NCBI GenBank assembly: GCA_947454155.1
Contig: CANGIT010000006.1
Location: 1 to 64,000 of the forward strand
Reading direction: 5' to 3'
Source of the DNA: Chitinophagaceae bacterium
GTDB taxonomy: Bacteria > Bacteroidota > Bacteroidia > Chitinophagales > Chitinophagaceae
DNA: 64,000 nucleotides
The notes under the pieces were generated by a model. It was given only the letters and a program-made list of their open reading frames with translations, ran no database searches and was not told where the DNA came from. The position numbers and the translations under genes were made by a program. Of the stretch, positions 20,301 to 29,821 are shown in pieces (the stretch's first letter is position 1; each line of letters opens with the position of its first letter).

Positions 20301-23300
20301 AATGCATTGACGGTAATGGTTCCTGAAAGAGAAACCTCATTACAGGGACTCACCGTGGTTACCGTATAGTTGAAAATGCCGGAAGCAGAAGGTGTTCCAG
20401 AAATGGTGAACACACCGGCGTTGTAGACACCCGAAACGCCGGCAGGCAACCCGCTCACTGTTGCGCTTGTGCTGCTGCCGCCAATGGCGTAAGTGATATT
20501 GGTGATGGCAGTATTTACACACAAGGTTTGTGTACTGGTGGCTGCTGCAGAAGTCAGTGAAATACTTGGACCTGCAATGACAGTCAGCGTACCGCTTAAG
20601 GATACATTGGTACAAGTGCTGACAGTGGTGACCGTATAATTGAAGGTGCCGGTTACTGTTGGGGTTCCGCTGATGGTGAATACGCCGGCATTGAAAGTTC
20701 CGGTCATGCCTGCAGGGAGTGTTCCGCTCAAAGTGGCTCCAGTGGCGCCACCTGTTAGCGCATAGGTGATGCTTGTTGCTGCTTCATTGACGCAAATCGT
20801 TTGCGTAGGTGTGGTGGCCGCAGAAGTCAACGTGATAATGGGTGCGGCATTTACAGAAATATGTATACTGTCGATGTTGCTCAAACAACCGTTACCGGTT
20901 TCCACTTGTAAAGTGGCGGTGAAGGTTCCTGCAGCATTGTAGGTATGGGTTTGATGGGCATTGGTCGTTGCGTTAACCGCGGCACTTTCTCCATAGTTCC
21001 AGTGCCAGATGGTGATGGGGCCATAAGGGCCGGTGTTGGTAGAAGAGTCGGAGAAGGTGATCATGTTTCCGGTGCAGATGACACTATCGGGCGATACACC
21101 AAAATTAGCGACCAGACCTCCGGTCAAATCCACTACTCTTGTTGTATCCGCGAAACATCCAATGTCATTGATGGTTCTGATGTTCACATTATAAATACCG
21201 ATAGCCGGGAAAGTATGGTTGGGAGGATTTTGTCCGTTGAAAGTGGTGGCATCTCCAAAATTCCAGTGCCATTCTGTGATACTGCCGCCGTTATATGCAG
21301 CCGAAGAATCGGTGAAATGCACCACACTGCTGGTACAACCGGTGGTGGTGAAGTTGAAGCGCGCAGTATCCGACACCACTTCCATGTCGATGGGAATAGT
21401 CTGAAAATTACCGCATTCGCTCGAAAACGTTCCGAATATAGTGGCAGTAAGACGATACACACCTGCGGCATTGAACACCACAGGCGTTGTCATGTTATAT
21501 ACCGAATAAGTGATTTCGTTGTCGACATAGGTTCTTACAGGCACCGGGTTCAATTGCATGAAACTGCCATTGGGCGCGATGTTGGCGTTATTGCCCATAT
21601 CCCATCTGATGGAATCGATGGTTGAAGGAAGATATGGAACTGCTATCTGCAATCTCACCGGATTCCCTTTACAGGTTTTACTGCCGGCCACCGAATCAAA
21701 TGGATTGAGTGATTGGATGATGGCCGAAAGGTCACGGATAGCCGTACCCGCATTATAGCCATAGCTTTCTCCAGAGGCCATGCCATAGGCAATAGCATTG
21801 AAACCACTGTCAGAAAGCAGATTGTGGTACAAACCACTGGCCACTTTGAATTTGGCATAGGAATAACCTGGCTCATAAGGATGGGGCTTGAAGGCATTGG
21901 CGACCGATATGGTTCCACCATTGGCATAAGCAGTACCGGTGTAGCTGGAAGCGCCGGTATCACAAACATTGGTAGGATTGGTCACCGGATCGAGCTTGAA
22001 GCTGGATACACCTGCGCTTTTAATCACCACATTGATGTAACTGGCACCGCTGCTGATGTTCATTTTGGATGCAGAGAATACGGAAATATTATTGATGGCC
22101 TGTTGCACAGGACTGAGAATGATCATTTCCGGATCGCCGCTGCCATTGTTACCTACCGTGTTGTTTTTACAGTTGCCGGTAATCACATATTGAATCACCA
22201 TGATCGGCTTGTCGCTTTCAATCAGGTTGGGGGTATTGCTTTCCACTTCGTAATAGAAGTTGTTGATCAGGCCGGTCAACGGAGTGGTGTGTGCCGCATT
22301 GTTGAACCAAACCTGCGTAGTGGGATCCAGCACACAAATTTTATACAGCCCGTACTCCATGGTCTTAGTGGGAGTAGTCAGGTATTTGGTGCCCCAGGCC
22401 ACTCTGGGAAACATTTGCTGCACCATGTTGTCCGAACCGCTGGATTGTGTGCATCCGCTGGTGTTCACGAAAGTCCTTCCGTTACCTGCCCATACAGCTA
22501 TTTTTTTGTTGGTGCAATCGGTGCTCTTCACCAATGTTCCGGTAAAATCCTGCGATACGCCGCTGCTGCCGGAGCCTACAATGCGCGCCATCGCATTGAA
22601 GATTTGCCCTTTGTTCAACGTGATGGTAAATGGCACGCCTGCAGGATGAAGAATATTGGCCGCAGGAGTGTTGGAATTGAATAAGGTGGCTGATGAAGAA
22701 TCGATGATGTCGGCTGTTGGTGTAATTTCAATCTGCGTCTGGTCTTGCGCCGCCATCACAAAGAAAAAAGAATTGGGTACACCGCTGTTTGATTTTCCAC
22801 CCAATGACACCACATTGTATGTGGCTCCCCAGGTGTTTGTAGGGAATATCAACATTGCCCCCGCCGCATCTTTACCGTATGTATGCTCATAAACCGCAAC
22901 AGGCACACCATTCAAACTTTCAATATGAATACCTCTTGGCGTGATGCCGGTGAAATATAAACGCGCATCCGGCAGGTTGGTGGGATTGTCATTGTTGTTG
23001 TTGAAATCTCCTTGAGGGAAATTGGTCACTTCCACAGAGGTATTGGCAGGAATCGTGATGGTTCTGGGGAAGGAAGGATCCGCAATACCGGGTAAGGACA
23101 CACGAACAGTTGCGGCTTGCTTGGCCGAAATGTACAGCGACATCCAGGCTCCGTTGGTGTTGTCGTTGTTGCTCATCCTGGAGTGATAACCATACCCCGT
23201 CCAGAAATCAACGCCCATGTTGGTCAAGGTTCCGGATGTAGGCAATTGCGATCCGATACCAGTCAATGCAAGATTGACGGATGGCGCGCCCCCACCGGCC

Positions 23301-24406
23301 GTTGCAAGATTGCCATCATAGTTGCCATATTGAGGTGGAGCAAACCTGATGTAAATGATGGTTGGCGCCAGCGTACTGCCAGTATAAGGAATACTCAAAC
23401 TCGTTGTATAACCCGATCCACTCGACAAAGAAATGATATAGCCGGGCGGTGGTGTGATGGTGACTGTTCCTGCAGCAGGTGTTAGATAAACGCCGGAAAC
23501 CGTGAACGATTGTTCGGTTGAGTAAGCTCCCTGGTAAACAATGCCAAACGCCAATGAGGCAGGCGTTACCGTGAGTGTGGGTGTGGCTACGGGAGTGGTA
23601 AAAGAAATTTCGTTGCCATAGCCGGTACCGGATTGATTGGTGGCATATGCCCTTACATAATAGGTTGTACCCGGACTCAATCCCGACAAGTTGCTGGTGA
23701 AACTACCCAGGCCTGTACCGTTCGAAGTAAGTGAATTGGCGATGGTGGGATTGGGTGAAGTGCTCCAGCAAACACCTCTTGCCGTAACGGGCGCGCCACC
23801 ATCGCTGGTAACATTCCCCCCCGAAACAGCTGTAGTAAATGTGATGGCGGATGCCGCTGTTGTAGTGACCAAGGGAGGTACGATGGTGAAACCGGTGATC
23901 AGCACATTGTCGATCCCCACATCATTGGCTAGCAAATTGGCAATCTTCAATCTGTTGATGACACCGCTATTCAAAGTGACTGTAATCGTATTGCAGGCCG
24001 TGGCCCCTGTGTTGATGGTATTGGCGGCACTCCAGGTTACGCCATTGTCGGTAGAAGTATAATAAGTAAGATTTCTATTGGTTCGGCCACTCGTGAATGT
24101 GAGTGTGGCCACACCTTGATTGAGTGTTGGTGTGATGACGTAGCCGGCATTGTTGGCCAAAAAACGAAGTGCTCTGTTGGTGCCATCATTTGGACAAGGA
24201 TCGGTACCGGTAACTGTATAACCTTTAAAAATAGCCCATGAGCCGGTGGCCGACACATAGGGAGTTTCAACCGCTGGCCCGGGTGTGGCAGTCGGGAAAA
24301 CAGCATTGTCAAATCCCTCCAATGTGTAATTATAAGGTTGAGCCGTGGCTCCCAAAGCGGCAAAAAACATTAACCCAAGTGTAAAAAGAAATGCTCTCAT
24401 TTTCAA
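17378..24406 (-). CDS. Giant adhesin: FN3-like + IgGFc-binding-like + PKD + 7 Ig-like repeats + T9SS type B (CHU_C) C-terminus
   Basis: 2342 aa ORF; GVDFWTGYGYHS, PKD HWNFGDATTFNGQNP, C-terminal VPNTFTPNGDGINDTWRIENLSLYPN...GTYYYIIDLGG. Confidence 0.9.
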   Translation of the reverse strand: MKMRAFLFTLGLMFFAALGATAQPYNYTLEGFDNAVFPTATPGPAVETPYVSATGSWAIFKGYTVTGTDPCPNDGTNRALRFLANNAGYVITPTLNQGVATLTFTSGRTNRNLTYYTSTDNGVTWSAANTINTGATACNTITVTLNSGVINRLKIANLLANDVGIDNVLITGFTIVPPLVTTTAASAITFTTAVSGGNVTSDGGAPVTARGVCWSTSPNPTIANSLTSNGTGLGSFTSNLSGLSPGTTYYVRAYATNQSGTGYGNEISFTTPVATPTLTVTPASLAFGIVYQGAYSTEQSFTVSGVYLTPAAGTVTITPPPGYIISLSSGSGYTTSLSIPYTGSTLAPTIIYIRFAPPQYGNYDGNLATAGGGAPSVNLALTGIGSQLPTSGTLTNMGVDFWTGYGYHSRMSNNDNTNGAWMSLYISAKQAATVRVSLPGIADPSFPRTITIPANTSVEVTNFPQGDFNNNNDNPTNLPDARLYFTGITPRGIHIESLNGVPVAVYEHTYGKDAAGAMLIFPTNTWGATYNVVSLGGKSNSGVPNSFFFVMAAQDQTQIEITPTADIIDSSSATLFNSNTPAANILHPAGVPFTITLNKGQIFNAMARIVGSGSSGVSQDFTGTLVKSTDCTNKKIAVWAGNGRTFVNTSGCTQSSGSDNMVQQMFPRVAWGTKYLTTPTKTMEYGLYKICVLDPTTQVWFNNAAHTTPLTGLINNFYYEVESNTPNLIESDKPIMVIQYVITGNCKNNTVGNNGSGDPEMIILSPVQQAINNISVFSASKMNISSGASYINVVIKSAGVSSFKLDPVTNPTNVCDTGASSYTGTAYANGGTISVANAFKPHPYEPGYSYAKFKVASGLYHNLLSDSGFNAIAYGMASGESYGYNAGTAIRDLSAIIQSLNPFDSVAGSKTCKGNPVRLQIAVPYLPSTIDSIRWDMGNNANIAPNGSFMQLNPVPVRTYVDNEITYSVYNMTTPVVFNAAGVYRLTATIFGTFSSECGNFQTIPIDMEVVSDTARFNFTTTGCTSSVVHFTDSSAAYNGGSITEWHWNFGDATTFNGQNPPNHTFPAIGIYNVNIRTINDIGCFADTTRVVDLTGGLVANFGVSPDSVICTGNMITFSDSSTNTGPYGPITIWHWNYGESAAVNATTNAHQTHTYNAAGTFTATLQVETGNGCLSNIDSIHISVNAAPIITLTSAATTPTQTICVNEAATSITYALTGGATGATLSGTLPAGMTGTFNAGVFTISGTPTVTGTFNYTVTTVSTCTNVSLSGTLTVIAGPSISLTSAAATSTQTLCVNTAITNITYAIGGSSTSATVSGLPAGVSGVYNAGVFTISGTPSASGIFNYTVTTVSPCNEVSLSGTITVNALPTITLTSATTTATQTVCANTAIANITYSLGGSSTGATLTGSLPAGVTGTFNAGTYTISGTPTSTGTFNYTVTSVSPCTNVSLSGTLTVNAAPTLSLSSAAATAAQTVCNNSPITNITYAIGGSGNGATVTATLPPGVTGVFNAGVFTISGTPTSAGTYNYTVSTVSPCANLTLSGTITVTPLATISLSSATGTDAQTVCNLNAITSITYNLGGSATSATVSGTLPGGVTGSYNAGVFTISGTPTVTGTFNYTVTSVSPCTNASISGTITVNPAPTITLTSAAATTAQTVCNNAAITNITYAIGGSGTGATITGLPAGVTGNYNAGVFTVSGTPTLAGTFNYTVTTVSPCANLSLSGSITVLALPTITLSSAATTASQTVCINSAISNITYSLGGSATSATLTGSLPAGVTGSYNAGVFTISGTPTSTGTFNYTVTSVSTCSNVSLSGSIVVNALPIAGFTFSAIRCAGDAITFTDASTPNATSITQWQWNFGDGNTQTETSAGPITHTYTTANIYTVQLTITNSNGCVSVMTPQQVSVHPKPRAAFSFTDVCIPTGSAVFTDNSTITAGSVNQWSWNFGDASPLGNQQSPTHNYTTGGNFNVTLTATSALGCVKDSTRQITVYNAPTASYTVNNTGNICSNTALSITNTSVVTGFGTINRIEIYWDFNGNPGLMLTDNTPTAGEVYTHNYSVFGTPATITYKVLIKAFSGSACEGQYFQDITVYAAPKVQFDAIAGVCQEVPSITLNTAHDIFSNAGTGTYSGSGITTSPVFVPADAGTGTHTLQYLFVAANGCRDSATQTIQVYPTPQFNLGPDRNILEGDAVTLTPQVAIGNGLSYVWDPGTYLNSTVIAAPVCTPREDITYTVNVTSADGCHADDALFIKVVKDFIVPNTFTPNGDGINDTWRIENLSLYPNQHVQVFNRYGQVLYDSKNYNNPWDGSFKGKPLPSGTYYYIIDLGGARQAKKGYVTIIR
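18934..20840 (-). repeat. Seven-copy about 270-bp coding repeat
   Basis: Seven consecutive protein units of pattern IxLxSAxxTxxQTVCxNxAIxNITYxxGGSxTxATxxG(SL)PAGVTGxxNAGVFTISGTPTxxGTFNYTVTxVSPCxNxSLSGxITVNxxPT. Confidence 0.9.
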
Positions 24407-24429
24407 TGCTTGTTTTGCTATGACATCCC

Positions 24430-27400
24430 TTACCTGATGATGGTGACGTATCCTTTTTTAGGAGCACGGGCGCCATTCAGATCGATGATATAATAATATG
24501 TTGAGGCTGGTAAAGGTTTGCCTTTGTAGCTCCCCTCCCATTCTCCGTTGTAATTTCTCGATTCAAATAGCTTTTGCCCATTGCGATTGAAAATCTCCAA
24601 TCGGTGATTGGGATAAAGATTCAGATTTTCAATGACCCATTTGTCGTTGATACCGTCACCATTGGGCGTGAAGGTGTTGGGCACAATGAAATCTTTCACC
24701 ACTTTGATAAATATGTTATCCTGATTCGTACAACCGTCAGACGACACCACCGTCAAAAGATAATTGATGTCTTCTCGCGGCTGACACACGGGATTGGCTA
24801 TTATCGTGCTACTCAGGTATGTTCCTGGATTCCATAAATAAGTCAATCCGTTGCCTACAGCCACTACCGGCGACAATAAAACGGTCTCTCCTTCCAATAC
24901 ATTTCTGTCGGGTCCCAGGCTGATGGTAGGTGTAGGGTAAACATTGATATTGGCCGAAGCAGACGACATGCAACCATTGCTGCCTGTGTAGGTGTAAGTG
25001 AGCGTATGCAAACCGACACCAGCCGCTTCGGGCGAAAAACTGCTGGTTCCGCTAATTCCTGCTCCGGTATAAATGCCTGTTCCGGTTAATGAAGTGGTAT
25101 TTGAAGCACTGTTCAAAGTAATGGCAGGATGCTCCTGACAAATGCCGGCCATTGGATTGAAGACCACATCCGGTGCTGCATGAAGAGTGATATCGGTTGA
25201 GTATTCATGGGTACAGCCACTACCGCTGGTAGCGCGAATCAGTACCTTGTACACTTTGGTGAGCGGGCTGCCAAAAACAGGATAATTGTGAATGTAATTG
25301 CCATTGGCCACCGGATTGTTATCCACGGTTACGATGCTCTGGTCATTCTGATAATCCCAGAAAATTTCTATTTGGTTAACCGCGCCAAACCCGCTAACGG
25401 CGCTGATATTGGTGATGTTGAGCGCCGTATTGCTGCAGATGTTGCCTGTATTGTTGATGGTAAATCCTGCGACAGGCACGGTGTATACTGTCAGCGGATG
25501 ACTTTGAGAGACGATACACCCGTTATTACTGGTAGCCGTAAGCGTTACGTTATAATTGCCTCCTGCGGCATAAGCATGCGAAGGAGATGTTTGCGTACTG
25601 GTGGTATTATCGCCGAAAGTCCAGCCATAAGTAACCTGCGAAAGTGTACCATCGGCAATGGTAGTGTTGTTGGTGAATAGAACAGCTCCGGGAGAGCAAA
25701 GTGAGGCAGGAAATGTAAAATCGGGAACAGGCAGATGATGAATGACCAATGGTCGGGTAGCCAAGATACTGATGCAACCTTTGTCTGTTTTCACTTTCAA
25801 GGTAACGGTGTAATTGCCGGCTGTGGCATACACATGAGTGAATGGTGCGCCGTTGTTGCGAACAGCGGTATTCCCATCTCCAAAATCCCAATCCCATTCT
25901 GTAATAACTCCCGCATTGGGCACCGACAAATCGGTAATGGTTACCGCCTGTGTTGCACAAAGCGGACTGTTCACATTGAAAGCGGCTGTAGGCAAGGGAT
26001 TCACCACCACGGTTCTGACACTGTCATCTGTACATCCTTTATCAGTGGTCACCGTCAAGGTAACCGCATAGCTGCCGGCTGTGGCATAGGTGTGCGTTGG
26101 ACTGGCAGCAGTTGAAGTGCCGCCGTCGCCGAAAGTCCAGCCCCATGTATTGATGGTGGAATTTACAGAAGTACTGACATCGGTAAACACCGTGGCTGTG
26201 TTCAGACAATTTTCCGCATCAACATTGAAAGCCGCCACAGGCTTTGGATACAGCGTATTGAAAATCTTCACCGTATCCTTAGCGCAGGTGCCCAGCGATG
26301 CGGTTAACGTAACATTGAAAGGACCTGTGCTGTTGTAATTATGAGTAGGACTGGTTTGATTGCTGGTGGGCGTAGCATCTCCAAAATCCCAGGTAAAAGT
26401 CATCGTGCCCCCACCCGTTACCGTTGATGTATTGGTGAAAACTGCCGATCCTCCGGGCAAACATACATTCCCCGGCAACGTGAAATCAGGAACAGGACGA
26501 TTGCCGATCACTACAGGCTCAGTATGGGTTGACTGACATCCATTGGCATTCTCCACAATCAAAGTAACCGTGTAATTCCCTGCTGTTTGATAAACATGCG
26601 TGGGACTTGTTGAAACAGCGAAAGTATCTCTCACCCCATCTCCAAAATTCCAATACCAATGTGTGATATTGCCATTCAATATAGAGGATTGATCATTGAA
26701 AGTGATGGCATTGCCCACACAGGAAATACCCGACACGTTGAACAAGGCACTCGGGCTGTTATTGATGGCGAAAGTTCGGACCGTATCATCATAACAACCT
26801 TGATTGTTGATGACGGTAAGATGAACATTGTAAGAACCGCCGGCTCCATAAACATAAGATGGACTGGGCAGACTGGAAGTTCCTGTACTGTTGTCAAAAT
26901 CCCACTGCCAGGCATTGATGGTATGTACAGTATCTGTTGACTGATTTTGAAAACTGACCGCATTGGTGGCACATCCCGAAAAGTTCCAGTTGAAGCTGGC
27001 ATGAGGTCCACCTACCACATCAAATTCAAAATTCATTTCCTCCACACCGTTACAACCATCAGGCGATGGATTGGTTGCTGAAACATGAACAGGTGCAGTA
27101 CCCAATGTGTTGAAAGTATATAAACCGGAAAGATGGAAAACATAAAGTGTGGTGCCATTCAATACATATGAGCTGTCCACCGTTGGATTGTTGACGGTTA
27201 CCGCAGCATTGGGTGATATGGCAGGATTATTTAAAAAGTCGAAGGTAAGCGCGGTAGGCACATAAGGCAATGTAACGGATAGCCGTGTAGGCGTGCCCTT
27301 GCATACGGGCGTATAATCGCTTGTAGCCAGTGGGTTGGCACTGGTAAGATAATGATTGAGATTTTTTACATTGGTGCCTGCGTTATAGGCATAGCTTTCA

Positions 27401-28830
27401 CTTGTGGCATAGCCGTAAGCGATCGCGTTGAATCCGCCGGTTGTTGTTATTAATTTGTAAAATACCGAACTGGAGTATCCTGCTGCGAGTGAAATCTGTG
27501 CATAGGAATAAGTGGGATCTGCCGGATTGGGAGTGAAGGTAGCCGGTACCACTGCATTGGCCTGATTACGGATGGAGAAACCAGGAACATCCGCCGTCTT
27601 CATGTTGATGTTGATGAAATTGGTGGCATCATTGTTTTCTGTGGGAACCGGCGAAACGATGATGGAGTCCACGGTTTGTTCCACAGGACTGAGATACACC
27701 ATGTCGGGATCACCAATGCTGGAAAAATTATTGCCACAGTTGCTTTTGTTGGAGATATACTGAGCCACCATCACCGGTGCAGTAGATTCTATTTTAACCG
27801 GAGCTCCGGTAACAAACTCGTAATAAAGATTATTGGTTCTGTTGATGACGGTGCCGGGCGTAAGTGGTGTTACCGCCGGACTCAAGCCGGGGACGGAACC
27901 GGGCAAGGTAACGCCATTCACTTTTACCACAGTGCCTACACTGTCGGGGTTGATCATCACCCTATAAACGTTATTGGAATAATTGAGCCCTGCAGTAGGG
28001 GCGCTTACAAAAACTCTTCCCCAGGCGGTGATGGGAAAGCATTGCTGAAAAAAATTATCACCCGATGCGGATGAGGTGGTACAGGTTACAGATATCTTTT
28101 GACTACCCGAGAAAACCGCAATGGGTTTACAGCTGTTCGAACCGCTGGATATGGAGCGTACCTGTGTTCCCGTAAGGTCTGTGGCATCTGTGCCTCCTTT
28201 AATCAACCATACATCTCCCCTGTTCAACGACCTTGAGGTCCAAACACCTGCGGTCAGTCCTGCAGATGTGGCAGCGGAAGGCTTCACTTCAACCGTGGTT
28301 CCGTTTTCAGTGGCCACTACAAAAAGATAAGAACGCATGCCGCTCGTATTGGAAATCTGGGTATAGTTGAGTGAAGTGTATTTTCTTCCTAAGGTTTTCA
28401 CCGGAAACAAGATAGACGTAGCCGTTACCTTGCTGCCCCATATCTGCGCATAAGCCACCACAGGCGATGTACTGTGAATGTAAATGCCCTTGTTCACATA
28501 CACCATCTCATTCTGCAACCGGGCATCTGTGGCACCCGATTCAGGAATATTGTTGGAAGCGGTGATGCTGTTCGCGGGAAGACTCAGCGTTTGAAACAAT
28601 GTGTTACCGATGTAAATGGTTACTGTAGCCGTATCATCGGAAGTGAAATATAAAGTCATGTCACTAACGCCACTGCTGATTTTTTCATGCGGGCCATAGC
28701 CCGTCCAAAAATCAGTACCACGATTGGAGAAATCCTGCGCCACACTCCTGCCACAAATGAACAGCATCAAAATGAAAACAGCGAATATCTTGTGATTCAT
28801 TATTGAAAGCTGTTTTGATTTTAAGAACAT
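24430..28830 (-). CDS. Giant IgGFc-binding-like/PKD protein with T9SS type B (CHU_C) C-terminus
   Basis: 1466 aa ORF; NRGTDFWTGYGPHEKISS, many WxFGDG PKD motifs, IVPNTFTPNGDGINDKWVIENLNLYPN. Confidence 0.9.
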   Translation of the reverse strand: MFLKSKQLSIMNHKIFAVFILMLFICGRSVAQDFSNRGTDFWTGYGPHEKISSGVSDMTLYFTSDDTATVTIYIGNTLFQTLSLPANSITASNNIPESGATDARLQNEMVYVNKGIYIHSTSPVVAYAQIWGSKVTATSILFPVKTLGRKYTSLNYTQISNTSGMRSYLFVVATENGTTVEVKPSAATSAGLTAGVWTSRSLNRGDVWLIKGGTDATDLTGTQVRSISSGSNSCKPIAVFSGSQKISVTCTTSSASGDNFFQQCFPITAWGRVFVSAPTAGLNYSNNVYRVMINPDSVGTVVKVNGVTLPGSVPGLSPAVTPLTPGTVINRTNNLYYEFVTGAPVKIESTAPVMVAQYISNKSNCGNNFSSIGDPDMVYLSPVEQTVDSIIVSPVPTENNDATNFININMKTADVPGFSIRNQANAVVPATFTPNPADPTYSYAQISLAAGYSSSVFYKLITTTGGFNAIAYGYATSESYAYNAGTNVKNLNHYLTSANPLATSDYTPVCKGTPTRLSVTLPYVPTALTFDFLNNPAISPNAAVTVNNPTVDSSYVLNGTTLYVFHLSGLYTFNTLGTAPVHVSATNPSPDGCNGVEEMNFEFDVVGGPHASFNWNFSGCATNAVSFQNQSTDTVHTINAWQWDFDNSTGTSSLPSPSYVYGAGGSYNVHLTVINNQGCYDDTVRTFAINNSPSALFNVSGISCVGNAITFNDQSSILNGNITHWYWNFGDGVRDTFAVSTSPTHVYQTAGNYTVTLIVENANGCQSTHTEPVVIGNRPVPDFTLPGNVCLPGGSAVFTNTSTVTGGGTMTFTWDFGDATPTSNQTSPTHNYNSTGPFNVTLTASLGTCAKDTVKIFNTLYPKPVAAFNVDAENCLNTATVFTDVSTSVNSTINTWGWTFGDGGTSTAASPTHTYATAGSYAVTLTVTTDKGCTDDSVRTVVVNPLPTAAFNVNSPLCATQAVTITDLSVPNAGVITEWDWDFGDGNTAVRNNGAPFTHVYATAGNYTVTLKVKTDKGCISILATRPLVIHHLPVPDFTFPASLCSPGAVLFTNNTTIADGTLSQVTYGWTFGDNTTSTQTSPSHAYAAGGNYNVTLTATSNNGCIVSQSHPLTVYTVPVAGFTINNTGNICSNTALNITNISAVSGFGAVNQIEIFWDYQNDQSIVTVDNNPVANGNYIHNYPVFGSPLTKVYKVLIRATSGSGCTHEYSTDITLHAAPDVVFNPMAGICQEHPAITLNSASNTTSLTGTGIYTGAGISGTSSFSPEAAGVGLHTLTYTYTGSNGCMSSASANINVYPTPTISLGPDRNVLEGETVLLSPVVAVGNGLTYLWNPGTYLSSTIIANPVCQPREDINYLLTVVSSDGCTNQDNIFIKVVKDFIVPNTFTPNGDGINDKWVIENLNLYPNHRLEIFNRNGQKLFESRNYNGEWEGSYKGKPLPASTYYYIIDLNGARAPKKGYVTIIR

Positions 28831-28878
28831 AAATTATCCGTTATTATTCACAGTCAGATGGAGAAAAAAACTTCCTTG

Positions 28879-29778
28879 TTATTTTCCCCAGAAATAACGC
28901 AGGGAAATTTCGTGGGCCGCTCCTCCATCTTCAAAAACGCTGAGTGGTGTTCTGTATTGCTGATAAGCATATCCGAGCGCGAGTTGCTTTTTGATGTTCA
29001 CGCCCAGCAAAGCAGTGAAGCTTTGTTTGTAGTGATAGCCCAATCCGGCCCAGAGCAGTTTTTTATGCTCTATCATCACGCCGGCTTCAGCTTCCACAGG
29101 TGATCCGCTTACCGCCAGTAAAGAGAAATGAGGAACAATCACATTGTCTTCATCCGTTCTCCAGTTGTAATGTCCGGCCAAATAATAATGACGGTACAAA
29201 CGTCCTTCGGGATTGGAAGTGGATTTGATGAAATTGAGTTTCGACTGTAAAAGTTGCTGTACAGAGAATCCGATATTGAGGGTATTGGAACGATAATATA
29301 TACCGGCTGCAGCATCTCCCTTCAGCTCTGTACCATCACTGGCCAGCAAGGGATCATTGGGAATATAATGACTGAAAGAGGCTTTATCGATGCGGTATTG
29401 CATGAACATACCGGCTAATCCAAACATCAGTCTTTTCCCTTCTTTGAAATCGATGCTGTACGATACGTCCACTTGCCCTCCCGTACGACTGGTAGGTCCC
29501 GTTTTATCTGTATATAACATTACACCCACTCCTGTGTTTTTTGAAGCATAGTAATGGTCGCCATAAAGGAAAGTGGTTTGCGGACCGCCCGGCATCCCCG
29601 ACCACATTTTGCGGTAAACAGCCCCCACGGATGATTTATCTTCTGCTCCGGCCGCTGCAGGATTGTACAGGTAATTGTGTTTTACAAACTGGGCTACTTT
29701 GAAAATCTGCTGCGACTGGGCACTGAACCCTGCGAGCATGATACCGATTGTAGTTCCTATGATTGTCTTAATTCGCAT
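28879..29778 (-). CDS. PorP/SprF-family type IX secretion membrane protein
   Basis: 299 aa ORF; FKVAQFVKHNYLYNPAAAGAEDKSSVGAVYRKMWSGMPGGPQT. Confidence 0.9.
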   Translation of the reverse strand: MRIKTIIGTTIGIMLAGFSAQSQQIFKVAQFVKHNYLYNPAAAGAEDKSSVGAVYRKMWSGMPGGPQTTFLYGDHYYASKNTGVGVMLYTDKTGPTSRTGGQVDVSYSIDFKEGKRLMFGLAGMFMQYRIDKASFSHYIPNDPLLASDGTELKGDAAAGIYYRSNTLNIGFSVQQLLQSKLNFIKSTSNPEGRLYRHYYLAGHYNWRTDEDNVIVPHFSLLAVSGSPVEAEAGVMIEHKKLLWAGLGYHYKQSFTALLGVNIKKQLALGYAYQQYRTPLSVFEDGGAAHEISLRYFWGK

Positions 29779-29821
29779 ATTCTTATTGTTTATCTGTTAT
29801 TGGTTGTGTGAATGTGGTTGA

